Assembly (NCBI GenBank): GCA_009760855.2
Contig: WPIO01000003.1
Location: forward strand, 10,291,001-10,355,000
DNA: 64,000 bases
Source of the DNA: Cristatella mucedo
Taxonomy: Eukaryota; Bryozoa; Phylactolaemata; Cristatellidae
Reading direction: 5' to 3'
Below the pieces are notes generated by a model that was not told the origin of the DNA, made no database searches, and was given only the letters and a program-made list of their open reading frames with translations. Position 1 is the first letter of the stretch, and each line of letters opens with the position of its first letter. The translations under genes and the position numbers were made by a program. Below, piece after piece: positions 11,169 through 21,514 of this stretch.

Positions 11169-12632
11169 GTAAGTGCCTAAGGGGTCCTGGCCGGCTCCTA
11201 ACTGAGCAGCCTCCACGTGGTTCTCGATAGACTCGTTTTTGCTTTACTTATACGTTTCTCCAGCTTCTATGGGATAGTTTGAAGTCAGCGAGATTTTTGA
11301 CAGCTGCTTTAATAACACAAAAGATATTGTTACGGTTGTAAACCGTCAGCTTTGCACTGCTGTGGACTCCAATGTGCGACGACTGATGGCACTAATTCGG
11401 AGATGGCTACATGGCGGAGCACCCATTTCGACGCACAGAAATATAGATGGCTGTTTTGTTAACATTCGCGCAATAGTATATTGCTTTAGCTAGCCGAATC
11501 AGTCGATCTGAAGCAGCAGCTTATGTATGGGCACTGTATATGGGCCTTCGCAGCTAACTGTAATAACGCGTAGTGCTGATAAAGGCTGCTCTGGAATGCT
11601 CGAGAGCCCGTGGTTTGACCGTAAATAGCAAGACTAATAAATTAGGCAGTTACATTTTTAGGCCTGGGCAAGTATGCAAGTTAGCATGCATATCTACGCT
11701 CAAAGCAACTAAGTATATCTGTTATGTTACTGTACGGGAATTTCTAAAAACGAAGAAAAGTGTAGATTAAAAAATAATTTTACTATTCATTCGTGATGGC
11801 ATTTTAAAGTATTCAGAAGGCAGAAGTAGAACTGAGGCGCTACATGTAGCCAGCCCCACGTTCTAGCATGGATATAAGCACATACAAAATCCATGTTGGT
11901 CTGTGATGCCAGCACTAAATATAAATACATATAATGCATTTGTAAAACGCCTTAAGCAAACCTTGTATCTATTTAGGCGCTTCACACATGTGCCATGAAG
12001 CTCGACCTCACGACCTTGGTCATCAATGACATTAACCTTGATCTGGGTCTAGGCAAGCACCTTTACTACTCGGCTAAGCCAGCACGGCATTCGGTCTTGG
12101 CAGCATTGACTTGTGCCATCAGTCCACAGTCACAGTTTACGCCAAGCCGTTGTCATATATAGAGCCTGCTTTCAGAATATAGTGAGTATGCAAGTTTCGG
12201 AGCAGCTGCGAAAAATCGTGATTTCTTGATCATGTCTTTACAGCAAATCCTGACGTGTGTATGGGACCAAAGCGCACCAGCTGGCCGCTGCAGTTGAAGA
12301 AGCAATCGGCCCAGTCGATGTGTCCTATAACGCTGTTGCACCACGCAGACAGAGCTTCGAGTGCACGCTTTCTATCGACGGAGGTCCAGGTTTGTTAGTA
12401 GAATGGCAGCGGGAGTGAGCTGAATAGCTTACAGACAGTCTGTTGCTAATTTAATGTCGTGCGGCGTCATAGTCACAAAAGTTTATTTTGATATTCGAGC
12501 AGAAACATTCTCGTACCTCATTGTGCTTTAGGGATCTTGATATGGTCTGGTATAAAGAAAGGTCCGCCAAGAAAGCTCAAGTTTCCTGAGCCTTCTGTGT
12601 TTGTCGGAGAGGTCATGAGTCACGTTAAGTAA
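11011..12632 (+). CDS. SELENOH: Selenoprotein H (three exons, Sec encoded by TGA)
   Basis: Exons 11011-11168, 12244-12389 and 12532-12632 join in phase (2, then 1) to give 134 residues plus a TAA stop. The N-terminus is basic and nuclear-signal-like (MAPAKRPRAP; later VEKKLK). The redox motif is 'EHCKSURVYG': Cys53-Lys-Ser-Sec56, where Cys is split over intron 1 and Sec is TGA at 12251-12253. Then follow 'AAVEEAIGPVDVSYNAV', 'RRQSFECTLSIDGGP' and the family signature 'GIKKGPPRKLKFPEP'. Selenoprotein H is a small nucleolar/nuclear thioredoxin-fold protein of the Rdx family linked to redox control of gene expression; human SELENOH (122 aa) has CTSU at the equivalent site. Introns (1075 and 142 bp) have GTAAGT/CAG and GTTTGT/TAG ends. 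A plain gene finder would stop at TGA and miss exons 2-3. Identification is very secure; efficient Sec insertion depends on the SECIS candidate downstream. Confidence 0.95.
11169..12243 (+). other. SELENOH intron 1
   Basis: GT...AG intron of 1075 bases holding an inverted SINE at about 11930-12095. A short open frame at 11573-11770 has no recognisable content. Confidence 0.75.
11930..12095 (-). mobile_element. tRNA-derived SINE (inverted) in SELENOH intron 1
   Basis: Reverse strand: a tRNA-like head ('ggtgcttgcctagacc' then 'ccaaggtcgtgaggtcgagc'), then 'gcacatgtgtgaagcgccta' and a tail ending in 'ttttacaaatgcatt'. It is the same family as 20512-20645 but more diverged. Confidence 0.65.
12244..12389 (+). 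CDS. SELENOH: SELENOH exon 2 (contains the Sec codon)
   Basis: Acceptor gtctttacag|c, donor ggtccag|gtttgt, 146 bases. Only the frame set by exon 1 gives the SelH sequence, and it has a single TGA, at 12251-12253, exactly where the family carries Sec. Confidence 0.93.
12251..12253 (+). other. SELENOH: UGA selenocysteine codon
   Basis: The in-frame TGA is residue 56, third after Cys53, forming CKSU. The coding match continues for 78 residues after it, across another intron, to the normal C-terminus, so it is read through as Sec and not used as a stop. Confidence 0.93.
12532..12632 (+). CDS. SELENOH: SELENOH exon 3
   Basis: Acceptor tgtgctttag|gg completes a Gly codon and reads 'ILIWSGIKKGPPRKLKFPEP' to the TAA at 12630-12632. 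The GIKKGPPRKLKFP block is the most conserved part of selenoprotein H. Confidence 0.94.
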
Positions 12633-14839
12633 AGGCTTGCAAACTGGGTTTCATCGATGCAAGGTAATAGTTGTTTGTCTTTTACAGTCGTGATTCACTG
12701 TACCAGTCCTCTATTTAGTAAAAACGTCCCAAGTTATCTTGGCTAATAGCTTGGTGAAAGGACTCGGCTCTTTCTGTTCTGCATTCCTTCCATTTGACCA
12801 TTGTGTCAACCACTCACCTGCCTTGCTATTTAGTTAACTGCTGTCTCTCTCGGTTTTGTGTATAAATTCGGCAGTTATCTTGCTGTGACGATCACTGCTG
12901 TGCAGATCGAAACTTGCATAGAGCATTGGGTTTGGTATAAGCTTGTGAATTAAATCGTGGATCTAGTTTTAATGCATATTTCAGTATGAATTGTGATGTG
13001 GACGAATTGATAATCAAAAGTATGTGGCATTGATTTGAGCCACGAAATTATAATTCATTTTTCTACTGCTGAAGGGAGACCGGAAGGGTCAGAGAACAAT
13101 TTGTCATCGGTCTTTCTGAAATGGTGCCAAGATTGCACTATATATGACCACAACTTTGTAATCGAGGAGTGCATTGGCCTCTGTGAAGACGTTGCACACA
13201 TGTATTGTGAGAACGAATTATTGATGTCATGGAGCTTATCAAGAAGCTTCAGCCCAATTTGGTCAGCAGCCATCGTTTTGCACAGCAATTTTAGTCTTAC
13301 TTTAAATCACTGTTGCTATGTTTCTTCTCAACAACCGAGCTAAGCAGTAATATTTTGGACATGCAGATTCGGTTGCTTTAGCCTGTCCTGTTGGTTTCTT
13401 CGGCCTACAGTTGGATGGTTGATGCATTAGGCAGAAAGTGCTGCAGTAGTATTGATTCCGAAGCCGATCGCACTGGTAGATGTGTACGTAAGCTACTCGG
13501 GGTCTTTTTCAGCAGAAGTGAGCGATGCCTCACGACCGATTTCTTGTGGATGGTTTGAAAACGTGCTTGTCAAACAGATTATGCTTGGTATGTGCGTTTT
13601 GATTGAATGTGCATTGTAATGTGGACAGTAGCAATCTTTTGTTTTGTGCTAGTTGTGGCTGTCTGCTGACAGCATTGCTAACCGACCCTGCTGCGTACTG
13701 AACTACATGCATAAGACATTGTGTAAACATGTCTACCTTGATAAAACAGTGTTCTGCAGTTGTGTATTTCAAACATTCTTTGTGGGCGAGGTTACCAGCT
13801 TCTAACAATGGTGATCTTTTGACAGGTTGATCTCACCGTGAACAAACACTGGAAATATAGTCTTCTGCGACTCAATGACGGATGCAGTGCAAAGCTAAAA
13901 ACGCCGGCTGCATCCTGACACCTACGTCACGTGTTGACATATGCTTCCTGTGTTAGTTCATTCACCACCGATGATCGTGTGAGCACGGTGCATTGTAACA
14001 GTGTTACTTAATATTTCTATTTTAGTAGTTGTACAACTTGGGCCGTAGCTCAGCAAGCTTTTATGGAAAATAAACAGAATGGCGTGTGGGTGCCGAAATC
14101 CTGTGACTGCCAGTAATGTGTGTGAATTGTGCCTCAAAGAAAAGGTGGGAAGACGGTATATTTTATAACAGCAATGACCTAGCAAATACTAAGCAGCCAA
14201 GGGTAGTCGGACAAAGTTATTAGTTGGCCGAAAAAAGAATAGCTCTGCTTTTCAATCAAGAAGATAAGAGTGGAAGCTAAGTTCCTTAGCCTCGAGCTCA
14301 AGCATCTTCAGCTACAGCTAATCGGTTTGCTCTGCAGTATGAGCCAAGGTACAATGAGGATAAGACTCGGCACTAGTTTAAAAAAAAACAGCTAGGCTGC
14401 TGACTTACAGATGAGGCTGAAATGAATGGATGTCAAGACCAAGCGATGAGAGTCGTGGCCAAAATAATGTATCCTTTTCGGTAGTTCTGCCAGGCCAGAA
14501 TTAGCCATGTTGCAAGCTAGTGTGGTTTAGCTAGCTAGCTATTTAGGAGAATGAACAAGTTGTATCTGGCTGCTGAAGCTATCTCCGGAACTAGGGTTGG
14601 GAGATAGAGAAAATATGGAAGTATTAAGAACACACGACGGACGTCTCACTGCTGCACTGTCGATTGAGAGCCTACTTGCAGATGAGCACTGGTGGCTTGT
14701 CGTAGTCATTGTTTTGTTTTCCATTAAGTACCTGTCCCACATCAAGGACTAAATATATTTAAAAGCTCAGTATAGTTTATAATTAGCGGGTTGCGTCAGA
14801 TTTGGCAGCTGCCGGCTTGGTTGTTGTGGCCGTTGCAAT
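12633..14839. other. SELENOH 3' UTR and unassigned sequence
   Basis: Apart from the SECIS candidate, nothing coding is recognised. The first clear AATAAA downstream on the plus strand is at 14069-14074; ATTAAA at about 12945 lies before the SECIS, so use of it would remove the element. From 14090 to 14760 there are short frames only. Confidence 0.4.
13064..13126 (+). promoter_or_regulatory. Candidate SECIS element in the SELENOH 3' UTR
   Basis: UGA at 13070-13072 and UGA at 13117-13119 can form the tandem G.A quartet. Above it, GGGAGACCG (13074-13082) pairs with CGGTCTTTC (13108-13116), nine consecutive pairs including two G.U, plus G83.U107. The apical loop opens with AA at 13084-13085, 11 bases after the 5' UGA, which is the spacing of eukaryotic SECIS elements. 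A weaker lower helix forms between 13064-13068 and 13122-13126. It starts 431 bases after the stop, a plausible UTR distance. One oddity is C rather than A/G before the 5' UGA. Found by eye; no folding was run. Confidence 0.6.
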
Positions 14840-16400
14840 GACCGGCTCTCCTCTGCTGCTTATAAGTTGGGTGTGCCAAAGAGGAGCTGCTGCTGCGTCG
14901 TGTAATTATAGCTGCCTGACCTCGGGTGCAGAGAGTTGCGACGGATAGGGAGGAGAGGGGCAGCGGGAAGTGAACGCACGGCGGAGCAGTTGGGAGTTCT
15001 CTCGCAGGGAGTGTTACTTGTGAATAAAGGATTTTGACACTTGAAGCTATTCCGGCCTTCTGTCGTTAATCATAATGACGACGATAAAGACCAACGACGT
15101 CGACACCCAGTTTGATGGAAAGGAATACTTTGCGGCGCGGATTGTGGAATCTGAGCGTGTGGCAGAGATTCAGAACGTCACCGACTTAGCCTGTGACTGG
15201 AGGCGCTTTTGCGGTCTATAAAGGACTGAGTGAGGAAGACAAGAAATATAGCACGGCAAAGAATAAACTGACGGCAGCGTTTTAACAAGATCACTTCTGT
15301 GCGTACGACGAGCTTTTACACAGGCAGTTTTGATCGACGAATACTTGGCCGACCTTAAGTGGTTGATAGCAGCGCTGGTGTCGCCTACAGCTAATGTTGA
15401 TGCCACCGGTTTCGAAGAGTGGCAAATGTGTGCATTGATCGCCGGCTGCCAGATCGAGTCAAAACTCAAGATGAAGGCAGCGTGCAGCCTATCACGAGGA
15501 CTCTTCCCACGGTCGTTAAGTGGGCCGACGCTTTGTTGCTGCTGAGAACGTGGGTGCTGTACGAACGACGAGAAGCATGATAAGAGAGTCTCGCGTTCCG
15601 TCCCGCCGTTTCGTCTGCTTATTATGTAACCAGCCGGTGCACGTTGCCAGGAACTGCACGCACCGATTGCAGAAAAGTAGGGGAATCGTGTGCTTTCGAT
15701 GCGGCAAGGCGGGCGGGCGTGTAGCGGCCTCGGGTTGGAGCGAGCGCCAAAAAAAACGAGTAAGCATGGGGATCGCGAAGTGCTGCGCTGCGGCGTTTTT
15801 CGTGGTGCGGACAATTAGTTAGACACTACCCAGTCGAAGGCTGATTGCATGTAGCTGCTACATCAGCGAGAAGGTTGTGATTCGCCGGTCAGAGCTCTTC
15901 CTCCACCATCTACTATCCACCATCTACTTCCTCCACCATCTTAGAGATGGTGGAGGAAGTATATCGCCGCTGTCCGGAGACCCGGTTACTGGCGTCTGGG
16001 CAGTATCACCAACGACCGCTGGGACGCTTTGGTGAGACTTGAGTAGCATTGCCATGGGGGTATGTCTAGAGATTGGCGATAACGTTGTAGAGGATGCGTC
16101 GTGGCTTCGAAAGGCTGATGACTCAGCTCACATTAATTTAGCTGAGTTGGAGTAGATGCTGAAAGGCGTCAACCTTCCGATTGCACGGAGCCTGAAGACC
16201 GATTCCGCGACAGTATTCGGCTGGCTCCAGTCACTGTGCCCCGGGAATAAACCAGTGCATTTTCGAGGGCTCGGGGAAGCATTGACACGTCGACGGCTGA
16301 CCCTGCTTGGCGACACAATTCGAGAATGCAGTCTGTTTGGCTTGCACCGTCGAAGGAGAATACTGCCCCGTCGGTGGTTGAGACCTATTGTCTAAATAGG
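14840..16400 (+). mobile_element. Broken Ty3-like LTR retrotransposon
   Basis: A probable 5' LTR (about 14840-15065) has a TATA-like ctgcttataag and gtgaataaagg. Gag remains begin at an ATG at 15075 ('DTQFDGKEYF', 'GLSEEDKKYSTAKNKLTA', 'DEYLADLKWLIAALVSPTAN') with stops and frameshifts. A zinc knuckle CLLCNQPVHVARNC (C-x2-C-x4-H-x4-C, about 15616-15660) is intact; the second knuckle starts CFRCGKAGG and is destroyed. From about 16050 to 16340 the frame resembles the Pol RNase H tail ('DDSAHINLAELE', 'KTDSATVFGWLQS', 'GLGEALTRRRLTLLGDTI'). Protease, reverse transcriptase and integrase are missing between or after these. No 3' LTR is seen; CR1 sequence starts at about 16395. Confidence 0.8.
15926..15960. 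repeat. Perfect 16-bp hairpin inside the broken LTR element
   Basis: ACTTCCTCCACCATCT, three bases, then its exact reverse complement. It sits between the Gag remnant and the RNase H remnant, where most of pol has been lost. A third partial copy of the arm (tccaccatctacttcc) precedes it. Confidence 0.95.
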
Positions 16401-18165
16401 ATTTGAGGCCACGACGAGAATAAAACAGGTGCAGCAGTTCAGCTAGGTATGAAGGAGCCAAGCCGCAGTAGGCCTTGTGGGTCGGCGTAAGAAGTTCTCT
16501 GTGTATCTATTGATTAACTGGCAGCCATTGAAGCTCTCGGCAAAGCAGACGCATGGTCAAACCTCTTAGGATTCATAAACTAGCTTTGCAGCCATATTCA
16601 TCACCACACGCATTGGTCTAATCGTTTTTTTTTCGGAAGCCCAACCAAAAGGGAATCTCAATAATCTAGCCGAGATAGAACTAAGGAGCTATCTAAATTC
16701 TTTGCAAGCCACCGTAGAAGACAGTTCCTAATCTTAGATTGGGATCGGTCGTGATGGCTAGCTGTGGATGCAGTCTTTTTAACGAATTCCGAGCACATTG
16801 TGATGGTCGCACAAAAGCATCTCTCTCTTAGAAGAGCAATGCATTCTAGTCCAGCCGCATACTTCGGGTGTCCTAAAAGCAGCAGTTCTGCTTTTATCAT
16901 CGTTTAGTTAAGGGAATTTGCCAACATCCAGGATCGAATGACTGCAAAGCAACCATTCGGTGTATCAACTGCTGCAGCAGATTCCGATGGTTTAAATGAC
17001 ATACATCAGAGTTTCGTCAGGATAAAAGTGATATCCTACTCCACAGGCCTGAGCCACTTTTCCCAGAGGTTGGGCATATACATGGAGAATAGAAAAGGAT
17101 CGAGGACGGATCCTTGTGGGATTCCACAGGTGACTCGTCTGGTGGATGAGACCTGAGCCACACACTGCACGTAGAACACGACCGAACAAGCACGATTTAA
17201 ACCACGCCAATGCCTCATCTGCCAGACCGATTGTTCAAATAAAACCTGACCAAACGTGTCGAAGGCAACCGATAGATCTAGAAGCGCTTGGGCCTTGGCA
17301 TTCCCGGCATCACTGCTGCAAAGGATGTTGTTGGTTACACGGAGGAGAGCAGTTTCAGTGGAGTGCTGCCGCTTGAACACCGATTGAAGCATTCCTGAAA
17401 TTTTTCATTTATTTCAATGTATGCAACCAGCTTCTTAGGGACAATTTTTTCAGAATCTGACCAAGAAGGGAAACTGGGCGATAATTTTGCAAGCACCTCT
17501 GTATCTAATTGTGACTTTTTAAGTATCGGTCTAACGATAGGCGATTTGATGGACTTGGGTACAACACCCTTTTCCAGAGAAGCATTAAAAATCTTGGTTA
17601 CGGCTGGGCTGTTTATCTGCAAGTGAAGACCACCCAGATGAAGGTTTAGGGTCTTAAGGAGACAAGCTTTTTTACTAGACCTTATTAAGGTAGCCACATC
17701 GCACGTAGAAATGTCCAAAAATCTTAAAAGAAAGGTCAAAGGTTGCGATTCAGAAATTGCTTTAGTCTGAGGGGGCTTTATGGAGGCACGAATGTGCACA
17801 GTTTTTCAGTGGAGAACGCTGAAAATATTAAGGCCGAGCCGTTATTATCTGGGAAGTGAGACCTTTAGGAATTGGCCAGCCAATCATTTACGGTCTTATA
17901 AATCTGTTTTGGGTCTGACTGGCAGGACTTCTGTTTTCAAGTGAAAAAGAAGCCTTGGCTTTTTTAAGCTTACGGATGTAGACTCGAAGGAAGTCTTTGA
18001 AATTAACTAGCTCTTCATCAGACCCCGATATCTTGAAATGGTGTTCAAGCCTGTGCTTAAAATAGAGCACCTTTTGAAGTTTTTTCCGTAAGTTGAAGCG
18101 AATCTCCACGACTCTGTACACGGACAGGATATATGGGAGTCCGCTCCTCATGGGAGCTCCCAAGT
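16395..18165 (-). mobile_element. CR1-like LINE, second subfamily (antisense)
   Basis: Reading right to left on the minus strand: linker ('DEELVNFKDFLRVYIRKLKK'), 'INSPAVTKIFNASLEKGVVP', 'SPIVRPILKKSQLD', then 'RQHSTETALLRVTNN', 'QALLDLSVAFDTF', 'CGIPQGSVLDPFLFSMY', and the C-terminal 'LQWLPVNQ' and 'YCGLAPSYLAELL'. This is the CR1 reverse transcriptase order. Sequence differs clearly from the 60-63 kb copy, and part of the palm, including the YADD segment, is missing. Confidence 0.85.
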
Positions 18166-19095
18166 GTCGTGCTCACTACATCAGTGAGGGTATCACTACA
18201 TCAGTGAGGGCTGTCGGTAGGGTCTGGGTGCAGATCAAAAGGTCATACCTCACAGAGTCATTGCTTATTAAGTTACGTTTCTGGACAAACTCAACTTTAC
18301 CGAGTACGCACAACGTTGTGCGGCGCACGAACGATAAACGAGACCAAACAATCATCTGAGAGGGCCTGTAGGTACACGACTTTCAGACTTGCGATATTCA
18401 CAAACCGAAGGCCCCGATCGCCAGAAGCTTTCCAACTAGTGGAAATAACGGCTTGACGACTGCAAGCCTAGGAGCAGGTAGTGCAAGCGGAGGAGCAGAT
18501 GAGAGCACTCTAGAGGGGCAAAGAGGTCAAGGTTAGGTTTAGGCTCATGCTAGCTGCCAAAGTGACCTGTATGCCGGACGTAGGATCGTGAGGTCGCTTC
18601 CATGCTGCCCACTGAGCCAGCGAAGCTTAGAGGGAAGCGGTGCGATGTCACAGGTACGCCGCTGACGATCAACCATCCGAGTAGTTAAGTACGGAATTGT
18701 GATAATCTAGACTTGATATTTAAAGCGCGTGAACTAGTTTGGCCGTCGTACTCTCGTCTAAGCCGGCCCTGATTTGGGTGAAGCTCTTAGCTGGAAGTAA
18801 GCCGACTTGACAGTGGAGGCAAGTGTGCTCATCCAATGGTGAGTCGCCTTGGAGCTGCTCGCCCAAAATTACAGGTAGACGTCTGCTGAAGTGATGCTAT
18901 GTAAACTATCAGCCTTGAGGGCGAGGTCTTGCCACTTGAGGGTGACATTAGGCTTTCGCGTAACCATCGCCCATCCGGTCGTCGTCGGCTCGCCTGTCAT
19001 CGTCTACTCTATTCAGGCTAACTGCTCGAAAGTTGTTCAGGGTGCTAGCCACCCCTGGTTTACCCTGTGGCTAACGTTTCTAACGATCGGGGTCA
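18166..19095. other. No recognised gene
   Basis: Unassigned sequence between two CR1 copies. It has an 18-base direct duplication (atcactacatcagtgaggg and neighbour) near 18175-18215 and short open frames without recognisable content. Confidence 0.5.
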
Positions 19096-19099
19096 ATGT

Positions 19100-19620
19100 G
19101 ATCATCTTACTGAACTACTTGGTAGTTATGGGACATCCAAACATGACTCACAAACTGGGAGAATATCGCTGAAAATCGGCTCAGCCAGCATGACTCCTGT
19201 TGATTCTGCACGTAATCTAGGTGTCCTGTTCCAAAGTGACCTTTCACGAGATGAAGCTTGAGCGACGTCCCGCCTCGACTTCTGTAACACACTGCTTGCT
19301 GACCTGCCGGCCTGTGCGATCAGGCGCTTACAGCTGGTGCAAAACTCTGCAGCCTGGCTTGTCTGTCGTGAGCGTCGCAGTTGATACATCGCACCGCTAC
19401 TCGCCGACCTGTACTGACTCCCAATCAAACGGCGTATCGACTTCAAGGTTCTATCCCTTACTGTTAGGTTCCTTCATTCTCTGGCTCCAGCCTACCCATC
19501 GAAACTACTTCCCCACCAGACCAAGCATCGTGCCACCCGCTGTTCTGACTCAAAATGTTTAGCTATAGCTAGTATAGTAAGAACCTCAAAACCTTGGGAA
19601 ACTATGCTATAGAGCTCATA
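19100..19620 (+). mobile_element. CR1-like LINE C-terminal fragment
   Basis: Sense-strand remains: 'LKIGSASMTPVDSARNLGVL', then a deletion, 'SRLDFCNTLLADLPACAIRR', 'LQLVQNSAAWLVCRERRS', 'HSLAPAYPSKLLPHQTKHRA'. It is close in sequence to the 60-63 kb copy but carries deletions and stops. Confidence 0.85.
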
Positions 19621-19624
19621 TACG

Positions 19625-20165
19625 TCGTCGTTGGTAGACTGCTACAACGTTGGTAGACTGCTACCGACCTGTCATCATTGGTAGACTGCTACAACACGAC
19701 ACTAGCTGACATGCTCGACGAGTTTACAGCTATGACTAGGCGCATTGTTCGCCCTCACCCAGACGGCCTACGGTTTACCACAGACATTAAACTAGCTAGG
19801 TCTAGTAAGCGCAAGGTTAAAAAGCACACAAAAGATCAGCACTGACTGTCTATCGACAAGCATACGAGGACTACTGTAGATCGTACCAATCGATCCTACC
19901 AAAGGCCAAGTCTAGCGTCTATAAAAATATTGCTGAATCACAGATGCACAATCCAAAAATACTGAAGTCGACGATCAACCATCTCATCCACCGCTCCCAA
20001 GTTAGCTCCTTGCCTAATGATCTGTGTGATGATCTAACTGCTTCTCTAGCTTCTTTATCCAGAAGATAGACAAGATCACGGAGTCCATCCCTACGATATC
20101 AGATTCCCCCTGGAATGCTATCCCTCAATTCCTTGCAGCACCTCAACGTCTACAATCAAGGTTTT
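19625..20165 (+). mobile_element. CR1-like LINE linker fragment
   Basis: A separate fragment from upstream in ORF2 (between endonuclease and RT), lying after the C-terminal fragment, so two insertions are juxtaposed. It matches 61050-61450 ('GRLLQHDTS', 'QAYEDYCRSYQSIL', 'AESQMHNP'). A short motif, ttggtagactgctac, is repeated three times at 19630-19695, a small local amplification. Confidence 0.8.
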
Positions 20166-20511
20166 GGGCGAGGCCACGCCCACAACATCATTCTGCCCCA
20201 GCCGGACTCACACCACCCCACCCGGCCAACTGGCGCTGAGTACCGCCTCATTAGGCTGCAGTTGGACACTACTGGCTAACTAAGCTGGATTTAATTGCAA
20301 CGGGTCGGCTGTGGTCACGTGACCCGCTAGCCTCCCCCCCTCTCTCTCCCTTTTTCTCTTCTCTCCTTGCTTCGGAACTGCTTCCACGATGGCTTCAACA
20401 TCCCTATGTACGCTCGCACGCTTGTGTGCCTGCATATGATAAAATACAGCCTCCGTCACCAGTACCACAACTTGCTTCTGGGGGCAACGTTCATCTTCTT
20501 GCCGAGCTGGG

Positions 20512-20645
20512 TTGGTCCAGCTTTAAGGTGCTCGCCTCGACTAAGGTCTGGCTGAGGTCGTGGGCTCGAGCCCTGAGGCACATGTGAAGCGCCTGAATAG
20601 TGATATAGTTCTCTTGGGGCGCTATACAAATGAATCATATATTTT
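20512..20645 (+). mobile_element. tRNA-derived SINE with a CR1-like tail
   Basis: Head: ttggtccagctttaaggtgc (A-box-like), then gaggtcgtgggctcgagccc (B-box-like GGGCTCGAGCC). Body: gcacatgtgaagcgcctgaa. Tail: agttctcttggggcgctata then caaatgaatc. The tail copies the CR1 3' end in layout. One of the better-preserved SINEs here. Confidence 0.8.
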
Positions 20646-20654
20646 TTCTTCGCA

Positions 20655-20816
20655 CCACCACAGTGCGAACGAGCCCCTTCGATGTCACTGCTGACCTCGT
20701 CCTGAAGTTCATATCCCAATCAAAGAAGACGACTAGTCCTTTGGACCGTATTCCCACTGTCCTGCTTCTACGTTGCATTGATCTGCTGCCGCCATGCATA
20801 ACTAACATCCTTAATA
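20655..20816 (+). mobile_element. CR1-like LINE fragment (start of RT)
   Basis: Reads 'FDVTADLVLKFISQSKKTTS', 'LDRIPTVLLLRCIDLLPPCI', matching 61540-61680. It ends at ...ccttaata, where a Tigger-like terminal sequence begins. Confidence 0.8.
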
Positions 20817-21370
20817 CAGTCGCCCCTCGCTACTTCGCGATTCAACATTGACGGCTTCATTCTATCGTGATTTTTTGAAATACTTGTATATTAATTAAAA
20901 AGTTGATCGAAATAGTGAAAATGATACAGCGCGAGCTCGTTTGTCTGAGTCAATTATAGACCCATGCATTACAATTAAAATTAAAAAACTACGTATGGAA
21001 TACGGAAGAAGACGACGACGCACCCGTTGAAGATACTGCACCACCTGAAAACTCTCCTACTGAACTCAGGCCTTCAGAGGAACAGTTACCTTGCTCCTCT
21101 TTGCTTTGCTGTACATCTCATCTTAATCATTTGATCACCAAACGCACTATTTTCATAGCTTGGTGTTTGTGCGTAAGAATTGTGTGTGTGCAAATGTAAA
21201 TGTACAATAATAACAATACGATGTTTGTAACGTCTAACATAGCATTTTTTCTTATTTTGTCTAATATATTTGGTAATACGAGTGTGATGGTGACTAAAGG
21301 GGTATTATTTCATGTCCGGAGGGCTCTAATAATGTTAAAATCCATATTTAGAGGGTCATAAACGTTGGTC
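20817..21370. mobile_element. Tigger/pogo-like DNA transposon inserted in CR1
   Basis: It starts at a TA dinucleotide with 'cagtcgcccctcgctacttc' followed by gcgattc, the style of Tigger terminal repeats (CAGT...CTCGCTA...CGCG). 21003-21060 reads acidic 'EEDDDAPVEDTAPPE', like a transposase C-terminus. 21300-21370 ('ggggtattatttcatgtccg', 'agggctctaataatgttaaa') resembles the 3' non-coding part of Tigger elements. The right terminal repeat is not seen. The CR1 copy is cut exactly at its TTAATA, consistent with TA target choice. Confidence 0.6.
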
Positions 21371-21395
21371 CATGCAATTGTGACACACATGTATA

Positions 21396-21510
21396 ACTCA
21401 TTTGTATAGAGCCCTAAATCTCTATATAGGAGCTTCACTTACACCCCGGGGCTTGAGCCCACGACCTCAGTCGGGGCGAGCACATTAACCGCTGGACCAA
21501 ACCAGCTCGG
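21396..21510 (-). mobile_element. tRNA-derived SINE (inverted)
   Basis: Plus strand reads tail first: 'catttgtatagagccctaaa', then 'ggcttgagcccacgacctca' (B box reversed) and 'gctggaccaaaccagct' (A box reversed). Confidence 0.75.
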
Positions 21511-21514
21511 TATC

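Noticed and set aside
12251-12253. TGA as a genuine stop or pseudogene mark in the SelH locus
   Set aside because: It sits at the exact Sec position of the family, the downstream frame stays open across another intron, and splice sites are intact.
15170-15814. 214-codon minus-strand frame
   Set aside because: Antisense to the Gag remnant of the LTR element, which has a clear zinc knuckle on the plus strand.
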